Source of the DNA: Caldilineaceae bacterium | GTDB lineage: Bacteria; Chloroflexota; Anaerolineae; Caldilineales; Caldilineaceae | DNA length: 64,000 bases | NCBI GenBank assembly: GCA_020634755.1 | Contig: JACKBC010000015.1 | Coordinates: 1-64,000 of the forward strand | Reading direction: 5' to 3' | In this document: positions 16,750-24,643 of the stretch, piece by piece | Position numbering within the stretch: the stretch's first letter is position 1 | How the letters are laid out: each line of letters begins with the position of its first letter | Program-made: the position numbers and the translations under genes | The notes under the pieces: generated by a model | Seen by the model: the letters and a program-made list of their open reading frames with translations, nothing else | The model's database searches: none | What the model was told of the DNA's origin: nothing

Positions 16750-19700
16750 ATGGCCGAAACAACAATCCGCACCAACCCCTATCCTGGCCCGGTTGCCTTC
16801 CAGACAGGCGACACCCTCTACGGTCGCCGCCGCGAGACGCGTCAACTGCTCAATCTGCTGATTGCCGAACGCATCGTGCTGCTCTATTCGCCATCCGGCG
16901 CAGGCAAGACCTCGCTTATCCAAGCTGCGCTGATTCCTGAACTGGAGCGCGAAGGCTTCCGCGTCTTTCGCCCCGCTCGCGTCAGCCTGGAGGCAGAAGA
17001 GCAGGTGAGCGGCATTGCCAATCGCTACATCTTTAGCTTGCTGCTCTCGCTGGAGGCCCATTTGCCCGAGGGGGCGGAACCACTCACCCACAGTGAACTG
17101 GCCACCGTGACGCTAAGTGACTACCTGGCGCTGCGAGCGCCGCACGGCGCCAACCCTATTGACGCAGACCAGTCCAGTGAGGAGGCTAAAAGCTGGGATG
17201 ATGAGTGGCATGGTGACGTGCTGATCTTCGACCAGTTTGAAGAGATCCTCACCGTGGACCCCACCGACCGCGACGCCAAACATGAATTCTTTCGGCAGGT
17301 GGGCGAGGCGCTGCAAGATCGCCAACGCTGGGCGCTCTTTGCCCTGCGCGAAGAGTTCCTGGCCGGCCTCGACCCATACGTGCGCCCCATCCCCACCCGC
17401 TTTGCCACCACCTTTCGCCTGGAGCTGCTGGGGCCGGATGCCGCCCGCCAGGCCATGCAGCGGCCCGCCGCCAACCACGGCGTCACCTTTACCGACGCCG
17501 CGGCCGACAAGCTGATCAACGACCTGCGCACCGTGCAGGTGATGGAGCCGGACGGCAGCACCCACCCCGCGCTGGGCGATGCCATTGAGCCGGTCCAGCT
17601 GCAGGTGGTCTGCCTGCGCCTGTGGAACGGATTGGCGCCCGACGATGCGCGCATTGATGCACAGGATGTGGACGACTTTGGCGATGTTGATCAAGCCTTG
17701 CGCGCCTACTACACCGAGACCGTCGACAAAATCGCCCGTGTGACTGACGCGGGCGGACGGCTGATGCGCGAGTGGGTCAATGCGCAGTTGATTACCGAGA
17801 GCGGCATCCGCGGTCAGGTGTTGATGGGCAAAGACGTCACCGTGGGGCTGGAAAATAGCGCCATCTGGGAACTGGTCAGAGCCCATCTGGTCCGCGCGGA
17901 AACGCGGCGCGGCGCCACCTGGTTCGAGCTGGCCCACGACCGCCTGCTCCAGCCCATACAGGATGAGAATGAAGCCTGGTTTGAACGCAACTTGACGCCT
18001 TTTCAGCGTCAGGCCGCGGCCTGGGAAAAGGCTGGTCGCCCCGAGGGGTTGGTGCTGCATGGAAGGGAACTGTACGCGCTAATAGAGCAAGTCCCCGTGC
18101 TGCCCAAGGGATGGACAGAGACCGAAGAAGACTTTTATAAAGTCTGCCAGTCGGCTTGGGAACGGGCTGAACAAGATGCTCGCCAGAGACGCTGGATTCA
18201 ATGGCTGGCGATTGGCGCGACGGTGGTGGCGATAGTTGCCTTGGTGATTGGGTTCCTAGCATATAAAGAAAGCGGAAGAGCAAACTCTGAGGCAACCAAC
18301 GCCCGTAAGGCGGAAGCAACCGCCAAAGCAGAAACAACGCGTGCAAATGAACAAGAGAATTTTGCCAAAAGAAGCGAAGCCAAGGCAAAAGAAGCCGAAG
18401 CCGCAGCGGAGTATCAAGCCAAAATCGCCCGCGCCCGAGAATTGGCGGCCCTTTCAGCTAGCGAATTGAGCGCAGATCGAACCGAATTGGCGATGGCATT
18501 ATCGATTGAATCAAGTTACGCTACCGACAATATTGAGCGCGACATGCCTGAAGCTTCTGAAGCAATCCGTATGGTCATCGCTGCTAAAGCACGTAGTCGC
18601 CAGATTTTCTATGGGCATAAAGAACCTGTACTACAAGTGAGCTGGAGCAAAGATGAATCCAAAATCCTAACGGCCAGTGAAGACGGGACAGCGCGTGTTT
18701 GGAATGCTCAGAATGGTGAACAGTTGGCGATTCTTGCAATTGATACTCACCACATTCGGCACGCAATATGGAGCCAAGATGAATCCAGGATCTTCACCGC
18801 CGATGATATCACCATCCAAATCTGGGATGCCCGGAGTTGCACCTTATTGAGATCTATTCCTCTTCCCACTTTTTCACTGGCGCGGATGACATGGAGCAAG
18901 GATGAGTCAAAAGTTCTGGTCACAGATTTGATGGGAATGGCCTATCTCCTGGATGCCGAGAGCGGTGACCAACTGGCAAGCTTTTCCGATGTCGTCCAGG
19001 CCGTTTGGAGCCACAATGAGCGGCAAATTGTCACCTTTGGTTATGACAAAATCGCCTATGTTTGGGATGCCCAGGATGGAAACGAGCCGCACTCGCTGCC
19101 CCATGATAGCAACGTTCTGCAAGCTATGTGGAGCCAAGATGATGCCAAGGTACTGACCGTGAGTGAGAGTGGGAAGGTTTATATCTGGAATGCCCAAACC
19201 GGGCAGGAATTAATCCTTGCTTGGCAGGGTCCCTACATCAGCTTGTCCCCTGACCCGAGTATCGGAAACAACGCCGTATTGTGGAGCAGGGATGAGTCGA
19301 AGATTCTGATTATTGATGAGTATGGTGCAGTTGGCATCTGGGATGTGCAGAGCGGTGAGCGACTGATGAACTTTAGCGGCTCTGGAACTTATAGATCACA
19401 AACTAGCCGGGCCATGTGGAACCATGATGAATCGATGCTTCTCGCTGCCAGCGAGGATGGCGTGGTGCGCATCTGGAATACGGAAGATGGTAGTGAGGTG
19501 GCGGTCCTTCGTCACGATAAGGGCGTGCGTCACGCGATATGGAGCCAGGATGACGCTCAAATCCTGACCGTCGACGACGGAGGTGTGGTGCGCATATGGG
19601 ATTTGCTGACCATAGCTGGTGAACATTTTGCTTTTGAGTACACAAGTGGGGCTCCGCCAATGTGGAGCCCAGATGGCACTAAGCTGTTTAGCGGTGATGA

Positions 19701-21045
19701 CAAGAACATATACATTTGGGATGCCCAGAGCGGAAACCAACTAAAATCACTCGCGCATACGGGTAATCTTTTGCAGGCGGCTTGGAATATGGATGGCTCT
19801 GAGATCCTTACAGTGAGCGACGATAATATAGTACGTCTATGGGATGTGCAGACAGGCAAAGAACTGATGCCCCTAAAGGGACATACCGGACCCATTTGGC
19901 AAGCCACATGGAGTCCCGATGAGGCGCAGATTCTCACACGAAGTAAAGACACGACCGCTCGCGTCTGGGATGCACGGAGCGGTGAGGAATTGCTGCGTCT
20001 TCCTCATGACACTCCGGTCGATCAGGCGGAATGGAATTCGGATGGGTCAAAAATCCTTACATTTAGCTTAGTAAGAACAAATAGATCCGCCTTTGTCTGG
20101 GATGCGCAGAATGGCCATAAATTGCAGACTTTAGAGGGTGCATACAGCGTGACGTGGAATCGCGACGGATCCAAAATTTTGGTCCGCGCAAAGGGAGGCA
20201 ACGCTTATATCTGGGACGCAAAAAGTGGAGAAGTATTATTGCCTATTCAGGATGATTTCAGTATTAGCACAGCAACCTGGAGCCCTGATGAGTCAAAAAT
20301 TCTCACCCGCAGTGGCGGTGGCAGGGTGCATATTTGGGATGTACAAAGTGACAGTTTCGTATTGACCCAATTTACATATAATCTTGGAAACTCTCCGTAC
20401 ATTCGCGACAATGCCACATGGAGTCCAGACGGAACCCGGATCCTGGCGCTCGGTGGCGATGGCATCGCACGTCTCTTGAATGCACAGAATGGTGAAATAC
20501 TATTTTCGCTCCCAGGCAATTCGATTAGCTTTGCAGAATGGAATCCAGACGGAACCCAAATTCTTACGGGTAGTACAGATGGCAATATATATCTCTGGGA
20601 TGCACAAAATGGCGATAAGTTGATGTCCCTCTATGGTCATAAGGACCAGATTGAGCACGCGGAATGGAGCCCAGATGGTTCTCAAATCGTAACCCGTAGT
20701 GCAGATAAAACGGTGCGCACATGGTATGTCAATATGGATGATCTTGTATCGGCTGTTTGCCGCAAACTACCGCGTAATTTAACCTGGGATGAGTGGCAGC
20801 AATACATGGAAGAAGCATACCGTCCCACCTGTCTTGAAGCGCCGATCCCACCGGACGCAATCGAGGCCGTTACAGAGGAAGCTCAATCTCGCGCCCAAAA
20901 TGGCGACCTAGCTGCCGCCGCTGAACGCTTGGCTGAACTAGTTGGCTGGCTGCGCGAGAACGGTCAGTTCAACACCTTTGGCATCGAGCGGGAAGAGTGG
21001 CTGGCAAAGTTACAGGCGGGTGCAAATCCATGGGCGGAGGAATAG
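16750..21045 (+). CDS. Membrane-anchored STAND NTPase with about 17 WD40 repeats
   Basis: The protein has 1431 residues. Residues 10-420 form an nSTAND1-type NTPase: NPYPGPVAFQ lead-in, Walker A SPSGAGKTS (Lys53), Walker B VLIFDQFEEI (Asp161) and the family motif WFELAHDRLLQPI. One membrane helix follows (about 483-505) with Arg480-Arg481 in front. Next is an Ala/Glu/Lys coiled coil (510-565). About 17 WD40-like units from 620 to 1330 repeat W-S-x-D-x-S-K-I-L and I-W-D-A-Q-S-G. A tail with NLTWDEWQQYMEEAYRPTC is typical of bacterial STAND-WD40 proteins. By the positive-inside rule the NTPase is cytoplasmic and the propellers extracytoplasmic. It is likely the sensor/switch that controls the preceding CHAT-SIR2 protein. 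Confidence 0.88.
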   Translation: MAETTIRTNPYPGPVAFQTGDTLYGRRRETRQLLNLLIAERIVLLYSPSGAGKTSLIQAALIPELEREGFRVFRPARVSLEAEEQVSGIANRYIFSLLLSLEAHLPEGAEPLTHSELATVTLSDYLALRAPHGANPIDADQSSEEAKSWDDEWHGDVLIFDQFEEILTVDPTDRDAKHEFFRQVGEALQDRQRWALFALREEFLAGLDPYVRPIPTRFATTFRLELLGPDAARQAMQRPAANHGVTFTDAAADKLINDLRTVQVMEPDGSTHPALGDAIEPVQLQVVCLRLWNGLAPDDARIDAQDVDDFGDVDQALRAYYTETVDKIARVTDAGGRLMREWVNAQLITESGIRGQVLMGKDVTVGLENSAIWELVRAHLVRAETRRGATWFELAHDRLLQPIQDENEAWFERNLTPFQRQAAAWEKAGRPEGLVLHGRELYALIEQVPVLPKGWTETEEDFYKVCQSAWERAEQDARQRRWIQWLAIGATVVAIVALVIGFLAYKESGRANSEATNARKAEATAKAETTRANEQENFAKRSEAKAKEAEAAAEYQAKIARARELAALSASELSADRTELAMALSIESSYATDNIERDMPEASEAIRMVIAAKARSRQIFYGHKEPVLQVSWSKDESKILTASEDGTARVWNAQNGEQLAILAIDTHHIRHAIWSQDESRIFTADDITIQIWDARSCTLLRSIPLPTFSLARMTWSKDESKVLVTDLMGMAYLLDAESGDQLASFSDVVQAVWSHNERQIVTFGYDKIAYVWDAQDGNEPHSLPHDSNVLQAMWSQDDAKVLTVSESGKVYIWNAQTGQELILAWQGPYISLSPDPSIGNNAVLWSRDESKILIIDEYGAVGIWDVQSGERLMNFSGSGTYRSQTSRAMWNHDESMLLAASEDGVVRIWNTEDGSEVAVLRHDKGVRHAIWSQDDAQILTVDDGGVVRIWDLLTIAGEHFAFEYTSGAPPMWSPDGTKLFSGDDKNIYIWDAQSGNQLKSLAHTGNLLQAAWNMDGSEILTVSDDNIVRLWDVQTGKELMPLKGHTGPIWQATWSPDEAQILTRSKDTTARVWDARSGEELLRLPHDTPVDQAEWNSDGSKILTFSLVRTNRSAFVWDAQNGHKLQTLEGAYSVTWNRDGSKILVRAKGGNAYIWDAKSGEVLLPIQDDFSISTATWSPDESKILTRSGGGRVHIWDVQSDSFVLTQFTYNLGNSPYIRDNATWSPDGTRILALGGDGIARLLNAQNGEILFSLPGNSISFAEWNPDGTQILTGSTDGNIYLWDAQNGDKLMSLYGHKDQIEHAEWSPDGSQIVTRSADKTVRTWYVNMDDLVSAVCRKLPRNLTWDEWQQYMEEAYRPTCLEAPIPPDAIEAVTEEAQSRAQNGDLAAAAERLAELVGWLRENGQFNTFGIEREEWLAKLQAGANPWAEE

Positions 21046-21111
21046 GTCGCGCGAGCATATCGGCAATCGGGGCGCCGGGCTGTAGGCGAGGTTTTGCAGG
21101 TGCAGGGTTGA

Positions 21112-21387
21112 TTAAGCAGTGACTGCTTTATGGGCAAATGCCCGGCTTTCATCATGTTTGGCGATTGGCGCAACGTCGAGGCTAAAATTGGCCAATATGG
21201 CCAACAGAAGCTCTTTCCATTGACCACTCATGCTGGTCTGTTGTAACGTATATCGAACAGTTTGCGAATCCAAAAACTCAACCAGGGGCGCTGAAACCAG
21301 TTCGGTTCCAAACTGACGCGAAAATCGGACGGTATAATAAAAGCCGCGCAGCACATCTGAAAACAAATATCGTTCTGCTTCTGTCAA
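21112..21387 (-). CDS. Hypothetical small protein downstream of DUF2283 gene
   Basis: This is an open frame of 91 residues beginning with TTG, seven bases after the stop of the DUF2283 gene. The translation (RYLFSDVLRGFYYTVRFSRQ, then a Leu-rich helix WKELLLAILANFSLDV) looks like a folded, partly helical protein rather than a shadow, but I do not recognise a family. There is no clear ribosome site. It could be translated by coupling with the upstream gene, or be non-functional. Confidence 0.4.
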   Translation of the reverse strand: MTEAERYLFSDVLRGFYYTVRFSRQFGTELVSAPLVEFLDSQTVRYTLQQTSMSGQWKELLLAILANFSLDVAPIAKHDESRAFAHKAVTA

Positions 21388-21394
21388 GAGGCGT

Positions 21395-21763
21395 TCAAAT
21401 TCTCAGTAGTTCAGGCAACGGCGGGGCTTGCGGAGAAAGCGACAGATTCACAGCCAAATAATCGCTAACTGGCGCCATCGTCACAACTGTCATAACAGCT
21501 TGCCACAATTCTGCCGGCAGTTGGCGCAAATTGGCGAGAGACACAATAACCGGAGAATCTTGGTGGGCCTTCATCATTTTCGCAAAACTGATAAAGGTGA
21601 GGCCCACGGCTTTGGGCGGCTGGTTGGGCGCTTGGCCTACATCCAGCCGTAGCAAAACATTGTCGGCCAGCTCTACGCCCGTTACGTTCTGGCTTTGACC
21701 CAAAGAGACGTAAAGGACATCAGCTTCTCTGTCGTAATTGATTTTCGTATTTTCCATAATCAT
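21395..21763 (-). CDS. DUF2283 domain protein
   Basis: This 122-residue protein has the DUF2283 signature at its N-terminus (INYDREADVLYVSLGQSQ), followed by ELADNVLLRLDVG and VGLTFISFAKMM. DUF2283 proteins are small and widespread, of unknown function, and often encoded beside toxin-antitoxin or restriction-like small genes. The C-terminal half (SPVIVSLANLRQLPAELWQAV, then a Pro/Leu-rich tail) is longer than in the minimal family. It lies on the minus strand between two plus-strand conflict modules, next to vapBC, which suggests that a small-gene cassette was inserted there. Confidence 0.75.
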   Translation of the reverse strand: MIMENTKINYDREADVLYVSLGQSQNVTGVELADNVLLRLDVGQAPNQPPKAVGLTFISFAKMMKAHQDSPVIVSLANLRQLPAELWQAVMTVVTMAPVSDYLAVNLSLSPQAPPLPELLRI

Positions 21764-21799
21764 GGAGGGTGGAATATCAGGAGTAAAAACGAAGCCAGA

Positions 21800-22207
21800 C
21801 TATGCAGGAAGCGTGCTGGGTGTGTAAACTGTCAATGACGATACGCGCTCAAAATGTTTGGCATTCAGTGTCAAAATCGGCAAATCATGTACCAAACAGA
21901 CCGCTGCAATCAAAACATCCTTGACGCCAATATCCTGATTCCTGGCAATTAAATCAGCATGGAGTTGGGCCGCCTGTTCGGCTGCCTGTTTATCAAAGGG
22001 CCAAACCTGCAACGGGCCAAGCAGCGCATTCTCGCCAATATCCTTGCCCGACCGATGAATGCCAAAAAGCAATTCATACGAGTTGATAGCGGTGACACCG
22101 CAGTGATAGCTCTGGACAGCCTGCACAACCGCGCTGGCGCCAGGTTCCCGATTGCGTAGAAATGCGATTAGAATGCTTGTATCTAGGCAGAGAGATCGGT
22201 TGTCCAT
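21800..22207 (-). CDS. vapC: VapC-type PIN-domain ribonuclease toxin
   Basis: This 135-residue PIN-domain protein has the acidic metal-binding set Asp9 (LCLDTSILIAFL), Glu45 (NSYELLFG), Asp97 (IGVKDVLIAA) and Asn115 (ILTLNAKHF). VapC toxins cleave tRNA or rRNA when freed from the antitoxin. The start at ATG 22207 lies inside the 3' end of the antitoxin gene (25-base overlap), typical of translational coupling; a GTG at 22216 is an alternative. The pair is on the opposite strand to the flanking CHAT/STAND genes and splits the two duplicated modules. Confidence 0.88.
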   Translation of the reverse strand: MDNRSLCLDTSILIAFLRNREPGASAVVQAVQSYHCGVTAINSYELLFGIHRSGKDIGENALLGPLQVWPFDKQAAEQAAQLHADLIARNQDIGVKDVLIAAVCLVHDLPILTLNAKHFERVSSLTVYTPSTLPA

Positions 22208-22428
22208 GCTTGCCACTGTGCATCCAAGGAGTTGATTGCTTCTTCAAATGTATCATCATCCTGAAAGGTACCGCGCAACGACAAAAATTGCGCAATGGGC
22301 GATAGGCTTAGGGTCTGTCCTTCCACTGTCGCCTTGACCGCGGTTCCGTCTGTCAAGTTTAGAGCGTTCATCAACCAGGCCGGGAGCGATATGGTATCTT
22401 CGGCTGTGCTTGTTACAATAAGCGTCAT
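22183..22428 (-). CDS. vapB: VapB/AbrB-type antitoxin
   Basis: This 81-residue protein has an N-terminal swapped-hairpin AbrB/MazE-like DNA-binding domain (TISLPAWLMNALNLTDGTAVKATVEGQ) and an acidic C-terminal segment (FQDDDTFEEAINSLDAQW) that would wrap the toxin. The start at ATG 22428 is fixed by an excellent GGAGGTGA site seven bases upstream; an in-frame ATG further up has none. It overlaps vapC at its 3' end. It is expected to neutralise VapC and repress the shared promoter, which should lie in the short divergent gap before 22547. Confidence 0.85.
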   Translation of the reverse strand: MTLIVTSTAEDTISLPAWLMNALNLTDGTAVKATVEGQTLSLSPIAQFLSLRGTFQDDDTFEEAINSLDAQWQAWTTDLSA

Positions 22429-22546
22429 GCTAGGCTCACCTCCAGTGAATAACAAAGATCGAGCAAATTTGCCCAATGATTATATCATCGAATTTTGAAA
22501 TTAGCTATAGCAGTCAAATCACACAAACCAACCAACCCAAACCACC

Positions 22547-24643
22547 ATGACCAACCCCTACGCGGATCTGGAAATCCGCATTCTTAACCAGACCAGTGCC
22601 GGCTATCCCCTGGAGCTGACGCTCAACGCCGAGCAGGAGTTTAGCGGGGGCCAGCTCGACCCTGGCTTTCTGCCCTGGATCCCTACGGCGGACCCGGTGG
22701 CGGATGGCCAGCGCCTCTTCGATTGGCTCTTGGGCCACGCCAAAATGCAGGCGGCCTGGGCCGAAGTGCGCGGCCACTTTGCCCAGCGCCGGCTACGGTT
22801 GCGCATTGACGCCAACGCGCCCGAGCTGCACGCCATCCCGTGGGAGCTGCTGCGTGAGGCCATCGAGGGGGAAGCGCCCAATGATCTGGCCGCCACAACC
22901 GCTACGCCATTTTCGCGCTATCTGGCCGGGCGTTGGCAGCCGGGCAGCCCCATTTTGCAGCGGCCCATTCGCGTGTTGGTGGCCATTGCCAATCCGCAAA
23001 ATCTGAGCGACTTTGGCTTACAGGCGATTGATGTTGCGGCAGAGTGGACGGCGCTGCAAAATGCGCTGGTCGGGCTGGATGTGGAGCTGATCCAGCTGCC
23101 GCAGCCCTGTACGCTGGCCACCATTGAGGATGCGCTCAAAAAGGGCGTCCATGTGCTGCACTTTATCGGCCACGGCGTCTATCGCGCCCAACAGCAGGAC
23201 GCGGCCCTCTATTTGGCCGATGACGCCAACCGCGTGCAGCCGGTGGTGGATGCCGACATTGCCGCCATGCTGGCTCGTCAACTGTCCGATGCCAACATGC
23301 ACAACGACGACAAGCTGCGGCTGGTCTTTCTGGCCTCCTGTCAAACCGCCGCGCGCAGCCCGGCCGATGCGTTCCGCGGGCTGGCGCCGCGGCTGGTGCA
23401 GGCGGGTGTACCGGCGGTGCTGGCCATGCAGGACCTGGTGCCGGTAGACACGGCCCGCGCCTTCGCCACCACCTTTTATCGCCAGCTCTTGCAGCATGGC
23501 CAGGTTGATCTGGCGACCAATGAGGCGCGCTCGCATCTGTTGACAACCAAACTGGCGGGCGCCAGCATTCCAGTGCTTTTTATGCGCCTGCGCGATGGCG
23601 CGCTGCTGGGCAAGCGCGGTCGTATCGCCGGCGACAAGAGCGAAAACTTTTGGCCCTTCCTGCTCGATGATCTGCGCAAAGGCAAGTGCGTGCCTTTCTT
23701 GGGCCCGCGCGTCACTGCCGGGCTCCTGCCGGATGCCGCCCAGGTGGCCACGCGGCTGGCCGACAAATACAACTATCCGCTGACCGACCGCACCGATCTG
23801 GCCAAAGTGGCGCGCTACATTGCGCTCAACGCGCCGCAGGATCTGCGCGCGGAGTACACGCGCCTGCTGCGCCGCAGCCTCTTTGCCTATTTGGGGCTCA
23901 AACCCACCCGCGAGGATCGGCAGCGTTTTGCCAACGCCAATTTGACCGAAACCGCGGCCGGCATTGGCTGGGCCGAAAAAGTACGGGCGCTGCACGAAAA
24001 TGAAATTCACCATCTGCTGGCTGAACTCAAGCTGCCCCTATATATGACCACCAATTGCGACAGCTTCATGACCGAAGCGCTGCGCGCCACCGGCGCCACC
24101 ACCGTGCGCCGGGCCGGGCCGCGCTGGGAACAAGTGCAGGCCGGCACACCCCAATACACGCTGGACCCGGAGCCCAGCCGCGAGAATCCGGTGGTCTTTC
24201 ACCTCAATGGCTATGATGATGACCCAACCCAGGCCCATCAAATGGTCCTTTCGGAAGATGACTATTTGAGCCATTTTGTGCGTCTCAATCGCGATCACAA
24301 TTATATTCTGCCCATGGATGTGGTGGGACGCTTGGGTGAAAGCAGTTTCCTCTTTCTTGGCTATAGCCTGAACGACTGGGAATTTCGCGTGGTGCTGCAA
24401 GGGCTGGTGGCTGCGCTCAATCGACCCAAAAAGGTCAATGTGGGTGTGCAGCTGGAGGAAGGACCGGACCAGGATCCCGAAAAGGTGCTCCAATATCTGG
24501 GCGACTATATGGATCAGTACAACATCAAAATCTACTGGGGCACGCCTCAGCAATTTGCCACCGAGCTGTATAGCGAATGGCAGCGTTTGGGTGGTCCCAA
24601 TGGCGTTGTAGCCGAAGAGGAGTGGGACGATGACAACTGGTAA
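22547..24643 (+). CDS. CHAT protease-SIR2-like fusion effector, copy 2
   Basis: This 698-residue paralogue of the 14683 gene has the same domain order. CHAT domain, about residues 90-350: His209 in LHFIGHGVYR and Cys265 in FLASCQTAA. SIR2-like domain, about 370-680: VPFLGPRVTAGLL, YMTTNCDSFMTEAL (Asn503 kept here), VFHLNGYDDDP, MVLSEDDYLSHF and FLFLGYSLNDWEFRVVL. The catalytic-His position of HLHG is Asn (HLNG), so NADase activity is uncertain, although this copy is closer to the canonical SIR2 than copy 1. It ends with an acidic EEEWDDDNW tail. The last 14 bases overlap the next STAND gene, indicating tight co-translation. Confidence 0.87.
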   Translation: MTNPYADLEIRILNQTSAGYPLELTLNAEQEFSGGQLDPGFLPWIPTADPVADGQRLFDWLLGHAKMQAAWAEVRGHFAQRRLRLRIDANAPELHAIPWELLREAIEGEAPNDLAATTATPFSRYLAGRWQPGSPILQRPIRVLVAIANPQNLSDFGLQAIDVAAEWTALQNALVGLDVELIQLPQPCTLATIEDALKKGVHVLHFIGHGVYRAQQQDAALYLADDANRVQPVVDADIAAMLARQLSDANMHNDDKLRLVFLASCQTAARSPADAFRGLAPRLVQAGVPAVLAMQDLVPVDTARAFATTFYRQLLQHGQVDLATNEARSHLLTTKLAGASIPVLFMRLRDGALLGKRGRIAGDKSENFWPFLLDDLRKGKCVPFLGPRVTAGLLPDAAQVATRLADKYNYPLTDRTDLAKVARYIALNAPQDLRAEYTRLLRRSLFAYLGLKPTREDRQRFANANLTETAAGIGWAEKVRALHENEIHHLLAELKLPLYMTTNCDSFMTEALRATGATTVRRAGPRWEQVQAGTPQYTLDPEPSRENPVVFHLNGYDDDPTQAHQMVLSEDDYLSHFVRLNRDHNYILPMDVVGRLGESSFLFLGYSLNDWEFRVVLQGLVAALNRPKKVNVGVQLEEGPDQDPEKVLQYLGDYMDQYNIKIYWGTPQQFATELYSEWQRLGGPNGVVAEEEWDDDNW

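Noticed and set aside
21800..22428. VapBC as an integral part of the conflict system
   Set aside because: Opposite strand and typical stand-alone architecture; a role in the system cannot be supported from sequence.
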